Positions 52,069 to 61,466 of a stretch of DNA of 64,000 nt are shown here, in pieces. Within the stretch, counting starts at the first letter, position 1; the number at the start of each line of letters is the position of its first letter. Under the pieces are notes generated by a model. It did not search any database, was not told the DNA's origin, and saw only the letters and a list, made by a program, of their open reading frames with translations. Origin of the DNA: Alphaproteobacteria bacterium (lineage in GTDB: Bacteria; Pseudomonadota; Alphaproteobacteria; Rhizobiales; Hyphomicrobiaceae); the NCBI GenBank assembly GCA_022600345.1, contig JAHZKP010000016.1, positions 1-64,000 on the forward strand, read 5' to 3'. The position numbers and the translations under genes are program-made.

Positions 52069-53067
52069 ATGGCCGTCCGTCGTCTGCATCCCGACCAGCC
52101 CGAAACCTTTGCGTTCAACGCGGAAAATCTGGCCTGGGCGAACACAATGATCACCCACTATCCAGACGGCCAACAGGCATCCGCCGTGATCCCGCTGCTC
52201 TGGCGCGCCCAGGAACAACACGACGGCTGGCTACCTGAACCTGCCATCCGCTACATCGCCGAGATGCTCGGCATGGCCTATATCCGGGTCTACGAAGTCG
52301 CCACCTTCTACACGATGTTCCAACTTGCCCCCGTCGGCAAAGTCGCCCACGTCCAGGTCTGCGGCACGACGCCATGCATGTTGCGCGGTTCAGAAGACCT
52401 GATCGCGGTCTGCAAGAAAAAGATCTCCAAGAGCCCCCACGACGTCTCAGCAGACGGCAACTTCTCATGGGAGGAGGTTGAGTGCCTGGGCGTTTGCGCC
52501 AATGCCCCGATGGTCCAGATCTGGAAAGATACCTACGAGGATCTAACGCCTGCTAGTTTTGAAAAGCTCCTCAACGATTTCGCGGCTGGTACCCCGCCCC
52601 CGCCAGGCTCATTATCCGGGCGCCAGGCCTCCTGCCCGAAAGGCGGACCGACCTCGTTGCACGACTACTGTGTAAACTCCGATGCGCCTCCAGGCCCGGC
52701 CAACTCGGGCGCCGACGGCCCTTCGGTTATCGAACCGGCGGTCGCGGCCGCTGGAGCGACCGGGGCATCGGGCGTTGCCGCCGAAGTGGTCGAGCAATCG
52801 GCCGGAGACATCCAGGACGCCGACCGCCCAAAAGGCCTCGACGGCCCACGCGGTGGCCAGGCCGATGACCTGAAACGCATCAACGGCGTTGGACCCAAGC
52901 TGGAAGAAACCCTCAACAGCCTTGGCATTTTCCACTTCGACCAAGTTGCCGGATGGTCGCCCGAAACGGTTGCCTGGGTCGATAACTTCCTGAGTTTCAA
53001 AGGCCGCATCGACCGCGAAGGCTGGATTAAGCAGGCCAAGGCCCTGGCCGCCGAAACGAAAACCTGA
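52069..53067 (+). CDS. nuoE: NADH-quinone oxidoreductase subunit E with C-terminal extension
   Basis: NuoE belongs to the NADH-oxidising arm of complex I and holds a [2Fe-2S] cluster. The thioredoxin-like N-terminal part (about residues 1-170) has the ligand Cys pairs VCGTTPCM and [10 protein letters not shown]. After it, about 160 residues do not belong to the basic subunit: a Pro/Ala/Gly linker, then [20 protein letters not shown] and a helix-hairpin-helix-like end ([17 protein letters not shown]). This extension occurs in other Hyphomicrobiales. It starts a nuo cluster in which nuoA-D are not immediately upstream. Confidence 0.93.
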   Translation: MAVRRLHPDQPETFAFNAENLAWANTMITHYPDGQQASAVIPLLWRAQEQHDGWLPEPAIRYIAEMLGMAYIRVYEVATFYTMFQLAPVGKVAHVQVCGTTPCMLRGSEDLIAVCKKKISKSPHDVSADGNFSWEEVECLGVCANAPMVQIWKDTYEDLTPASFEKLLNDFAAGTPPPPGSLSGRQASCPKGGPTSLHDYCVNSDAPPGPANSGADGPSVIEPAVAAAGATGASGVAAEVVEQSAGDIQDADRPKGLDGPRGGQADDLKRINGVGPKLEETLNSLGIFHFDQVAGWSPETVAWVDNFLSFKGRIDREGWIKQAKALAAETKT

Positions 53068-53222
53068 TGAATGAAATAGCCGCCATTCTGTTATTGCCTT
53101 TGACCGTTCTGGCGATATCCGTTTGGCTGGCAATGACGACCAACGATCCGATGCACCTGATTTTTGGCGCCGTACTCGCCATCGCCACCGGATACATCGC
53201 CAGCAGATACTTTGGGAGCTGA
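53067..53222 (+). CDS. 51-residue membrane protein between nuoE and nuoF
   Basis: An ATG overlapping the nuoE stop (ATGA) begins a 51-residue frame ending just before nuoF. It has two hydrophobic segments (IAAILLLPLTVLAISVWLA and LIFGAVLAIATGYIA) around a short loop TTNDPMH, and ends SRYFGS. The overlap suggests coupling to nuoE. No family is recognised; it may be an accessory or assembly component of complex I. Confidence 0.65.
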   Translation: MNEIAAILLLPLTVLAISVWLAMTTNDPMHLIFGAVLAIATGYIASRYFGS

Positions 53223-53228
53223 CGCAAT

Positions 53229-54521
<1,293 letters not shown>

Positions 54522-54526
54522 GGCTG

Positions 54527-55054
54527 GTGCGCCGCATCTCAATACTAATCGGCTGTGCCATCCTGCTTGCAGGCGCGGCCTCAGGGACTTGCCAAGAGTT
54601 CCCCAAGGATGCGTTCTCAAACGCTTCGCCGCTCGCAGGTACCTACAGGGAAGATCTTGGAAATGGATACAAAACTCCATTGCCAACCTACGACCCGAAG
54701 GCATGGTGCGAAAAATACGAGACAACAGCGCCAGAGTGGCACCAACGACAAATGGCTCGCATTAATGGCCCATGCCTCACCCGCGAAGAAAACAGTTTGA
54801 AGTCGCTAAATAAAGCTTGGGGTATGATGTCAGAGGAAGCTCGCGGGTTCTGCGAAGCCTACCTACGTCTACAAAAGCGCCAATCCTACAACTCACTGAT
54901 GAACTGCGTGATCAAGGCGAACATGCGCGCTGCCACCAATCCCCGCCGTCGGTTTAAGGTGCCTACTCCTCAACAAGAAGAAGCTGCAAAATATACTAGA
55001 CCAGAACAACTATTTGGGCTGCCAATCGGCAACTCCGCTAACAGTCCCCGCTGA
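54527..55054 (+). CDS. Hypothetical secreted protein inserted in the nuo operon
   Basis: A 175-residue protein starting at GTG, five bases after nuoF. The N-terminus (RRISILIGCAILLAGAASG) looks like a signal peptide, possibly of a lipoprotein type at a Cys, and the mature part is hydrophilic with four cysteines (in TCQEF, AWCEKY, GPCLTR and FCEAY, besides NCVIK). Its codon use appears more AT-rich than that of the nuo genes. No family is recognised. It is not usual in nuo operons as far as I know. Confidence 0.55.
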   Translation: MRRISILIGCAILLAGAASGTCQEFPKDAFSNASPLAGTYREDLGNGYKTPLPTYDPKAWCEKYETTAPEWHQRQMARINGPCLTREENSLKSLNKAWGMMSEEARGFCEAYLRLQKRQSYNSLMNCVIKANMRAATNPRRRFKVPTPQQEEAAKYTRPEQLFGLPIGNSANSPR

Positions 55055-55063
55055 AACTGGCCA

Positions 55064-55174
55064 TTACACCCCAGATTGATCCGCGACAGAATCGTTTCGC
55101 CGCCCCTCTTCCTGACGGCCCGCCCAGTCGAGATAGGTCGCAACGTCCATGCGGAGTTTTGTCGGTGCGTTCAT
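55064..55174 (-). pseudogene. N-terminal fragment of a Uma2-like nuclease
   Basis: A minus-strand frame from ATG (55174) to TAA (55064-55066) encodes MNAPTKLRMDVATYLDWAGR and 16 more residues. This resembles the start of Uma2-family (DUF820) proteins, but the reading frame departs just where the family continues with RYEL. Only the first 22 or so residues fit, so it looks like a truncated remnant. It lies between nuoF and nuoG with the 175-residue gene. The following stretch to 55445 holds nothing I recognise apart from the nuoG ribosome-binding site. Confidence 0.45.
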
Positions 55175-55445
55175 GCCAGCCAACCTACCACGAAAGCGGA
55201 TAAATCTCACTTCCGACCACCAAAACCGATCACGTCAGCCAAATGGTTCAAATTTTTCCCAACCCAGTCCAAATGTCGCCCTTTCCTCATCTGCGGCGAC
55301 GCGGTAGGACATCACGAAGCGGTTACAAGTAACAACCAAGCCCGATCGCGAAACTTTGGCAATCCAGCAGGATATGCCGCAGTCTGCCCGGTTGTGCTCC
55401 CACCTGAAGTGCAATTCCGAACGGCCATTCTCTCAAGGAGCGGCA

Positions 55446-57557
55446 ATGCCGAAGAAGCTGATCGTCGACGGCAACGAAATCGAAGTCGAGGACGGAGTCA
55501 CCTTGCTGCAGGCCTGCGAAATGGCCGGCGCCGAGATCCCCCGCTTCTGCTACCACGAGCGGTTATCGATTGCCGGCAACTGCCGCATGTGCCTTGTCGA
55601 AGTCGAAGGCGCCCCAAAACCGGTTGCCTCGTGTGCTCAGACCGTCAACGACCTGCGCCCCAACCGCGACGGCAGCCCAAACGTCGTCCACACCACGACG
55701 CCGACGGTCAAAAAGGCCCGCGAAGGCGTGATGGAATTCCTGCTCATCAATCACCCGCTGGATTGCCCGATCTGCGACCAGGGCGGCGAATGCGATCTGC
55801 AGGATCAGGCCATGGCCTACGGCATCGGCGGATCGCGCTACCAGGAAAACAAGCGCGCCGTCGAAGACAAGTACATCGGCCCCTTGATCAAGACCATCAT
55901 GACGCGCTGCATTCACTGCACGCGCTGCGTCCGCTACATGACTGAAATCGCCGGCGTTGAGGAATTGGGCCTTGCAGGCCGCGGCGAAGATGCCGAGATC
56001 ACGACCTACCTGGAAAACGGCATTCTTTCGGAAATGAGCGCCAACGTCATCGACCTGTGCCCGGTCGGCGCTCTGACCCACCGCCCCTGGGCCCACCATG
56101 CCCGCCCCTGGGAACTAAAGAACACCGAATCCATTGATGTGATGGACGCGCTCGGCTCCAACATCCGCGTCGACACCCGTGGCTCCGAAGTCATGCGCAT
56201 CCTGCCGCGCAACAACGATGCAGTGAACGAAGAGTGGATCTCTGATAAGACCCGCCACGTTTGCGACGGCCTCAAAACCCAGCGCCTCGACCAACCCTAT
56301 GTGCGCAAGGACGGTCGCCTCGTGCCCGCGTCCTGGGACGAAGCGCTCGGCATCGTCGCCGAAAAACTGACAGCAACCAAGCCCGACCGAATCGGCGCAA
56401 TTGCGGGCGATCTGTCGGGCGCAGAAGAAATGTTCGCGCTGAAGAAGCTGTTGGGCGACCTGGGCGTCGGCAATATCGATTGTCGCGCTGCCAATGAGGC
56501 GCTTGATCCCGCCCTGGGGCGTTCCAGCTACTTGTTCAATTCCACAGTCGAGGCCATCGACAACGCCGATGCAATCCTTCTGATCGGCACCAACCCACGC
56601 CTGGAATCACCGGTCCTCAATTCGCGCATACGCAAGCGCTGGCGGGCTGGTGGTCTGTCGGTCGGTGTTGTCGGCGAACAAGCGGACCTCACCTACGCCT
56701 ACGAATACATCGGCGCCGGACCAGGCGACCTGAGCAAACTCGCCAATGGCGATCATATGTTCGCTGGGGTTCTGCGTCAGGCCAAAACACCACTGGTGAT
56801 CGTGGGATCAGGCGCTTACAGTCGCGATGACGCCCCCGCCGTTCTGGCGCTCGCTGCAAAGGTCGCAGCCGCAGCAAGCCAGGGTGCGGATGCCGGTCAT
56901 GCCGTCTTTAACGTCCTCCACACCGCCGCAGCGCGCGTTGCCGGTCTGGACCTGGGCCTCATTCCAGCCGACAACGGCCTGGATACCGCCGGGATGACCA
57001 GTGCTGCGGCCAGCGGCAACCTCGAAGTTCTCTACCTTCTTGGCGCTGATGAAATCGATATGAGCGCTCTTGGGTCGACCTTTGTCATCTACCAGGGAAC
57101 CCACGGCGATGCCGGTGCCCACCGCGCCGACGTCATCCTGCCCGGATCTGCCTACACCGAACAGAGCGCCATCTACGTCAATACCGAAGGCCGCTCCCAG
57201 ATGACGCAAAAAGCGGTGTTTGCTCCAGGTGATGCCAAGGAGGACTGGGCAATCCTTCGCGCCTTGTCGGCATTGGTGGACAAGCAGCTCCCCTTCGACA
57301 GCCTCCCCGCCCTGCGCGCCGAGCTATTCAAAGCCGCCCCACACATGCAACACATTGATGAAATCGCCGAAGTCAGCGACGACGGTCTTGCAGGCCTTGA
57401 GCGGCGCGGCGGTTCCCCGTCAAACGCTCCGTTCGTCAATCAGATTACGAACTTCTACCTCACCAATCCAATCGCCCGCGCTTCCGCCATCATGGCTGAA
57501 TTGAGCGAGCTCAAGGCGCAAAAGCAGGCAACCGGCCAGCTTCATGCGGCTGAATAA
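55446..57557 (+). CDS. nuoG: NADH-quinone oxidoreductase subunit G
   Basis: NuoG is the large Fe-S subunit of complex I that carries electrons from NuoF/NuoE. The 703-residue protein has a [2Fe-2S] motif (CYHERLSIAGNCRMCLVE), a HxxxC-type site (CPICDQGGECDLQD), and a [4Fe-4S] motif CIHCTRCVRY, followed by a molybdopterin-oxidoreductase-like region. The ATG at 55446 follows AAGGAG; an open frame 30 codons longer is not used. It ends 27 bp before nuoH. Confidence 0.96.
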   Translation: MPKKLIVDGNEIEVEDGVTLLQACEMAGAEIPRFCYHERLSIAGNCRMCLVEVEGAPKPVASCAQTVNDLRPNRDGSPNVVHTTTPTVKKAREGVMEFLLINHPLDCPICDQGGECDLQDQAMAYGIGGSRYQENKRAVEDKYIGPLIKTIMTRCIHCTRCVRYMTEIAGVEELGLAGRGEDAEITTYLENGILSEMSANVIDLCPVGALTHRPWAHHARPWELKNTESIDVMDALGSNIRVDTRGSEVMRILPRNNDAVNEEWISDKTRHVCDGLKTQRLDQPYVRKDGRLVPASWDEALGIVAEKLTATKPDRIGAIAGDLSGAEEMFALKKLLGDLGVGNIDCRAANEALDPALGRSSYLFNSTVEAIDNADAILLIGTNPRLESPVLNSRIRKRWRAGGLSVGVVGEQADLTYAYEYIGAGPGDLSKLANGDHMFAGVLRQAKTPLVIVGSGAYSRDDAPAVLALAAKVAAAASQGADAGHAVFNVLHTAAARVAGLDLGLIPADNGLDTAGMTSAAASGNLEVLYLLGADEIDMSALGSTFVIYQGTHGDAGAHRADVILPGSAYTEQSAIYVNTEGRSQMTQKAVFAPGDAKEDWAILRALSALVDKQLPFDSLPALRAELFKAAPHMQHIDEIAEVSDDGLAGLERRGGSPSNAPFVNQITNFYLTNPIARASAIMAELSELKAQKQATGQLHAAE

Positions 57558-57584
57558 GAACGAGACGGGGAAGCAGGCAGCATT

Positions 57585-58670
57585 ATGAGCCAGGAAACAA
57601 CCAACCTTCTCATCGAATACGCGATCTGGTTTTTGACCTATGCCGCTCTCAGCGCGTTGGTCATGGTGGTTCTGCTGCTCATGATCGCCTTCCTTTTGCT
57701 CATGGACCGCAAGGTCTGGGCCGCCGTCCAGATGCGCAAGGGCCCCAACGTTGTCGGCCCGTTCGGGCTGCTGCAATCGTTCGCCGACCTCTTGAAGTTC
57801 GTCTTCAAGGAACCCGTTATCCCGGCGGGCGCAGATAAGACCGTCTTCCTGCTCGCCCCCGTCGCAACCGCCACCTTCGCGCTCGCCATGTGGGCCGTCA
57901 TCCCGATGTCGGAAGGCTCCTTCTTCGGTCTCACCGAAGGCGAACGTTGGGTCATTTCCGATCTCAACGTTGGTGTACTGTACCTGCTGGCGATCTCATC
58001 GCTGGGCGTCTACGGCGTTATCATGGGCGGTTGGGCATCCAACTCCAAATACCCCTTCATGGGCTCGCTTCGCTCTGCTGCCCAGATGGTCTCCTACGAA
58101 GTCTCCATCGGCCTCGTCATCATCACCGTGCTGCTGTGCGCCGGCTCTCTAAACCTCACCGAAATCGTCAACGCACAGAAAGTCGGGATTGGCACCAATC
58201 TGGGTGCCCCCAATTCTCTGCTGGACTGGTATTGGCTGCCGTTGTTCCCGATGTTCGTGGTGTTCTTCATCTCGGCGCTAGCTGAAACCAACCGCCCGCC
58301 ATTCGACCTGCCCGAAGCAGAATCCGAACTGGTCGCAGGCTTCATGGTTGAGTATTCCTCAACACCCTACCTGTTGTTCATGCTCGGTGAGTACGTCGCT
58401 ATCGTCGGCATGTGCGCGCTGACCACCATTTTGTTCCTGGGTGGATGGCTGCCGCCACTCGACGTCGCGCCCCTAAACTGGGTGCCCGGCATCTTCTGGT
58501 TCATCCTCAAGACAATCGCCGTCTTCTTCATGTTCGCAATGGTCAAGGCCATGGTGCCGCGCTACCGCTACGACCAGTTGATGCACCTTGGCTGGAAGGT
58601 CTTCCTGCCGCTGTCCCTCGTCATGGTCGTCGTCGTCGCCGGCGTTCTCCAATACGGAGGTTTGGTATGA
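57585..58670 (+). CDS. nuoH: NADH-quinone oxidoreductase subunit H
   Basis: NuoH is the membrane subunit at the quinone-binding junction of complex I. The 361-residue protein has eight or so helices, with conserved [20 protein letters not shown] at the cytoplasmic loop, [22 protein letters not shown], and [19 protein letters not shown]. Its stop overlaps the start of a small membrane-protein gene (ATGA). Confidence 0.97.
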   Translation: MSQETTNLLIEYAIWFLTYAALSALVMVVLLLMIAFLLLMDRKVWAAVQMRKGPNVVGPFGLLQSFADLLKFVFKEPVIPAGADKTVFLLAPVATATFALAMWAVIPMSEGSFFGLTEGERWVISDLNVGVLYLLAISSLGVYGVIMGGWASNSKYPFMGSLRSAAQMVSYEVSIGLVIITVLLCAGSLNLTEIVNAQKVGIGTNLGAPNSLLDWYWLPLFPMFVVFFISALAETNRPPFDLPEAESELVAGFMVEYSSTPYLLFMLGEYVAIVGMCALTTILFLGGWLPPLDVAPLNWVPGIFWFILKTIAVFFMFAMVKAMVPRYRYDQLMHLGWKVFLPLSLVMVVVVAGVLQYGGLV

Positions 58671-58876
58671 GCCCCGCCATGATTGGAGCACTTGTTGGAG
58701 CGGTACTGGGCGTTGCCGGCTTCATCTCACTTCGCATGGTCGCCGACCGTGTCGAGGCGAGTAAGGACGCCACAGACCCCAAGACGGCTGCAAGCGTGTT
58801 GCGCATCGCTGCCATTGGCGACCTCGTCATTTTTCCCGTCGTCGGATACTTCGTCGGCCCGATGCTGATCAATTAA
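58667..58876 (+). CDS. 69-residue membrane protein between nuoH and nuoI
   Basis: The ATG overlaps the nuoH stop codon (ATGA), and the stop is 10 bp before nuoI. The protein has two hydrophobic segments ([20 protein letters not shown] and [20 protein letters not shown]) with a charged loop ([17 protein letters not shown]). It has a two-helix hairpin form and no recognised family. Its coupling to nuoH makes it a candidate accessory factor of complex I. Confidence 0.75.
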   Translation: MSPAMIGALVGAVLGVAGFISLRMVADRVEASKDATDPKTAASVLRIAAIGDLVIFPVVGYFVGPMLIN

Positions 58877-58886
58877 GGAGCTGGAG

Positions 58887-59375
58887 ATGGGTATCGCCCA
58901 GGGAATTAAATCGCTGTTTCTGACGGAGTTCGTGTCTGCGTTCTTTCTGACGATGCGCTATTTCTTCCGGCCGAAGTTCACGCTCAACTACCCCTTCGAG
59001 AAGGGCCCCTTGAGCCCGCGCTTTCGTGGTGAGCACGCGCTGCGCCGTTATCCCAACGGTGAAGAGCGCTGCATTGCCTGCAAGCTGTGCGAAGCAATCT
59101 GCCCGGCCCAGGCCATCACCATTGAGGCCGGTCCGCGCAGAAACGATGGCACGCGCCGGACGACGCGCTACGACATCGACATGACCAAATGCATTTACTG
59201 CGGCCTTTGTCAGGAGGCCTGCCCCGTGGACGCCATCGTCGAAGGACCCAACTTCGAGTTCGCCACCGAGACGCGCGAAGAGCTGTTCTACAACAAGGAC
59301 CGCCTGCTCGCGAATGGTGACCGCTGGGAAAGGGAGATCGCAAAGAACCTTGAGCTCGATGCAAAATACAGGTGA
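58887..59375 (+). CDS. nuoI: NADH-quinone oxidoreductase subunit I
   Basis: NuoI carries two [4Fe-4S] clusters in the connecting part of complex I. The 162-residue protein has an amphipathic N-terminal helix region, then [20 protein letters not shown] and [16 protein letters not shown]. The [19 protein letters not shown] end is typical. The next gene starts inside its last codons. Confidence 0.97.
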   Translation: MGIAQGIKSLFLTEFVSAFFLTMRYFFRPKFTLNYPFEKGPLSPRFRGEHALRRYPNGEERCIACKLCEAICPAQAITIEAGPRRNDGTRRTTRYDIDMTKCIYCGLCQEACPVDAIVEGPNFEFATETREELFYNKDRLLANGDRWEREIAKNLELDAKYR

Positions 59376-59715
59376 GGGATGGCGCGGGCTCCTCGGGGTC
59401 CTGACCGACGAGGAACTCACACAATACGGCCAGATGGCCCTGGATCAGGTGCGTCGCGAGACGTCCCGAAATCTGATCTACGGCCTGATGGTTATCGCCG
59501 GACTGGCACTGATCGCCTGGGCGGCATGGACTATTTACGGCATCGGCGAAACGGGCTGGCTTGTTTATCTTGCCCTCGGCGCCGCTGGAATTCTGGTGTA
59601 CCTGCCATGGCGCAGCGTCAAGACGCGCAAGCTTTGGCTGGGACACTACGAACGCGTGAAACAGGAATTGGCCCGGCGGAATGAAGAGCCGGACGAAGAC
59701 CGCGAAACGGAATGA
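59359..59715 (+). CDS. Hypothetical membrane protein downstream of nuoI
   Basis: A 118-residue protein starting at the ATG at 59359, inside nuoI (17 bp overlap). It has an amphipathic N-terminus ([20 protein letters not shown]) and two hydrophobic segments ([19 protein letters not shown] and [19 protein letters not shown]), then a charged C-terminus. No family is recognised. It is in the nuo operon and could be an accessory factor. Confidence 0.6.
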   Translation: MQNTGEGWRGLLGVLTDEELTQYGQMALDQVRRETSRNLIYGLMVIAGLALIAWAAWTIYGIGETGWLVYLALGAAGILVYLPWRSVKTRKLWLGHYERVKQELARRNEEPDEDRETE

Positions 59716-59744
59716 GGTGAATGCTGACGGGGGTCCGAGCCTAG

Positions 59745-60002
59745 ATGTTTTCAATGTCCCAGCGGCTGGCGGTATTAGGAGTTTTTGCCGTAGGCGTCTT
59801 TGGTTCAGGCTATCTCAGCCAAACTGGAAACGGGAAGGCTGCTTTCTTTCCCCTTGTCTTGGCCTTTGTGGTCGTCATGACAATTTCGGGCCTGGCAATG
59901 GAAGAACCAACGGACGAGGAAGATCAGGTCGAAGACGAAAGCAAGCCCGACACACGATCGGCCGCCGAAAACGTAGAACGGAAAGAACGGAATAGGGACT
60001 GA
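59745..60002 (+). CDS. 85-residue membrane protein upstream of nuoJ
   Basis: Two hydrophobic segments (LAVLGVFAVGVFGSGYL and AAFFPLVLAFVVVMTISGLAM) are followed by an acidic, charged C-terminal half (EEPTDEEDQVEDESKP). Its stop is one base before nuoJ, which suggests cotranscription. No family is recognised. Confidence 0.6.
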   Translation: MFSMSQRLAVLGVFAVGVFGSGYLSQTGNGKAAFFPLVLAFVVVMTISGLAMEEPTDEEDQVEDESKPDTRSAAENVERKERNRD

Positions 60003-60003
60003 C

Positions 60004-60642
60004 ATGATCGCAGCACTTTTCTTCTACCTGTTCGCCATCCTGAGTGTGGCGTCAGCAGCGATGGTTATCATCGCCAAGAACCCCGTGCATGCGGTGCTGT
60101 TCTTGATCCTGACGTTCTTCAACGCTGCCGGCCTGTTCATCCTGCTCGGCGCTGAATTCCTCGCCCTCCTCTTAATCATCGTCTACGTCGGCGCCGTCGC
60201 CGTCCTGTTCCTGTTCGTCGTCATGATGCTGGATGTCGACTTCGCCGAATTGAAGGCAGGCTTCATCAAGAATGCCCCGGTCGGCGCCCTGATCGGCGGC
60301 ATCGTCCTGGCTGAACTGGCCCTTCTGTTCCTGGTTCACGGTTTCGATTTCGGCGCGGCTGGAAGCGTCCAGAGCGCCATGCCCTCCACCGGTTCGGGCA
60401 TCGATAACACCACCGCGCTGGGCCGCTTGATCTACACCAAGTACGTCTACTTCTTCCAGGCAGCCGGCCTCATTCTGCTGGTTGCCATGATCGGTGCAAT
60501 CGTCCTGACGCTCCGCCACAAGGAAGGCGTTAAACGCCAGTCGATCCCGGTCCAGAATGCGCGCAATCCGAAGACCGCGATCGAAGTCCTCGAAGTCCCC
60601 ACCGGCGGCGCCATCCTCCCCTCAACGGAGGGCCAGGGATGA
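60004..60642 (+). CDS. nuoJ: NADH-quinone oxidoreductase subunit J
   Basis: NuoJ is a membrane subunit of complex I. The 212-residue protein has the family helices (AALFFYLFAILSVASAAMVI, AKNPVHAVLFLILTFFNAAG, YVGAVAVLFLFVVMMLDVDF) and a final LILLVAMIGAIVLTLRHK. A repeat lies between it and nuoK. Confidence 0.96.
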   Translation: MIAALFFYLFAILSVASAAMVIIAKNPVHAVLFLILTFFNAAGLFILLGAEFLALLLIIVYVGAVAVLFLFVVMMLDVDFAELKAGFIKNAPVGALIGGIVLAELALLFLVHGFDFGAAGSVQSAMPSTGSGIDNTTALGRLIYTKYVYFFQAAGLILLVAMIGAIVLTLRHKEGVKRQSIPVQNARNPKTAIEVLEVPTGGAILPSTEGQG

Positions 60643-60693
60643 TCGCAACCAACATCGCCACATCCACCAACGTTTCGGGACACGCAACCGTGT

Positions 60694-60734
60694 CCCCTCT
60701 CCCCGCTCGCGGGGAGAGGGTTAGGGTGAGGGGC
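60694..60734 (+). repeat. CCTCTCCCCGC palindromic repeat between nuoJ and nuoK
   Basis: CCCCTCTCCCCGCTCGCGGG with its complement forms a strong hairpin (GCGAG-type loop), continuing as GAGAGGGTTAGGGTGAGGGG. This motif is a widespread intergenic repeat in bacterial genomes. It sits in the 227 bp gap of an otherwise tight operon. The rest of the gap has nothing recognisable. Confidence 0.8.
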
Positions 60735-60869
60735 GGACTTATGGGAATGAGCGTGAGGGGCAGAAACTTGCGCTGCCGATTGAAGCTGCCGGTCGCTGTG
60801 AGATGGGGTCTGAAGATGTCGGCTACGGAAGTGGGCATGCGCACAAATTCACTTCAGGGAAACGCATAA

Positions 60870-61178
60870 ATGGAAATCGGCCTCGGACATTACCTGACAG
60901 TTGCCGCGTGCCTGTTCACGCTGGGCATCTTCGGCATCTTCCTGAACCGCAAGAATGTCATCATCATCCTGATGTCGGTCGAATTGATGTTGCTCGCCGT
61001 CAACATCAACCTGGTCGCGTTCTCCCACTTCCTGAACGATCTGACAGGTCAGGTTTTCGCACTGTTCGTGCTCACCGTCGCTGCTGCAGAAGCGGCCATC
61101 GGGCTCGCCATCATCGTCGTGTACTTCCGCAACCGCGGTTCCATCGACGTCGACGAAATCAACATGATGAAGGGTTGA
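60870..61178 (+). CDS. nuoK: NADH-quinone oxidoreductase subunit K
   Basis: NuoK is a small antiporter-like membrane subunit of complex I. The 102-residue protein has three helices, with the conserved Glu in [16 protein letters not shown] and the second in [17 protein letters not shown]. The start [16 protein letters not shown] is normal. Confidence 0.97.
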   Translation: MEIGLGHYLTVAACLFTLGIFGIFLNRKNVIIILMSVELMLLAVNINLVAFSHFLNDLTGQVFALFVLTVAAAEAAIGLAIIVVYFRNRGSIDVDEINMMKG

Positions 61179-61216
61179 GGCGCGTAATGAACTACAACGC
61201 CAATTCAACCCACAAC

Positions 61217-61332
61217 GTCATTCCCGCGAAGGCGGGAACCCATGCAAGTTGCGGCTTTCGCCCGGTCTCGTTTCATTCGCACTGGCTGCCCAGTCAGAAG
61301 CTTGACTGGATCCCTGCCTGCGCAGGGATGAC
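61217..61332 (+). repeat. MITE-like repeat between nuoK and nuoL
   Basis: A 116 bp element with ends GTCATTCCCGCG and, inverted, GTCATCCCTGCG, each carrying a small hairpin (CCCGCGAAGGCGGG and CCCTGCCTGCGCAGGG). A half-element of similar type is at 5022-5050. It lies in the 288 bp gap before nuoL. Similar elements are common in alphaproteobacterial intergenic regions. Confidence 0.8.
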
Positions 61333-61466
61333 GAAGGAGAAAGAGATCAGGCCGCCCCTGATCAGAACGCTGCAGCAAAAGGAGAATAGGACGTGAGAAC
61401 AAAAATGCCCCCAACTCCCTATTCTCCAATTTCCAATTCCCTGCGGACTCCGCAAGGAGGCCGCAA

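Noticed and set aside
55076-55945. 289-codon frame crossing the nuoF-nuoG gap
   Set aside because: It overlaps nuoG in another frame, and nuoG has clear Fe-S motifs and a ribosome-binding site.
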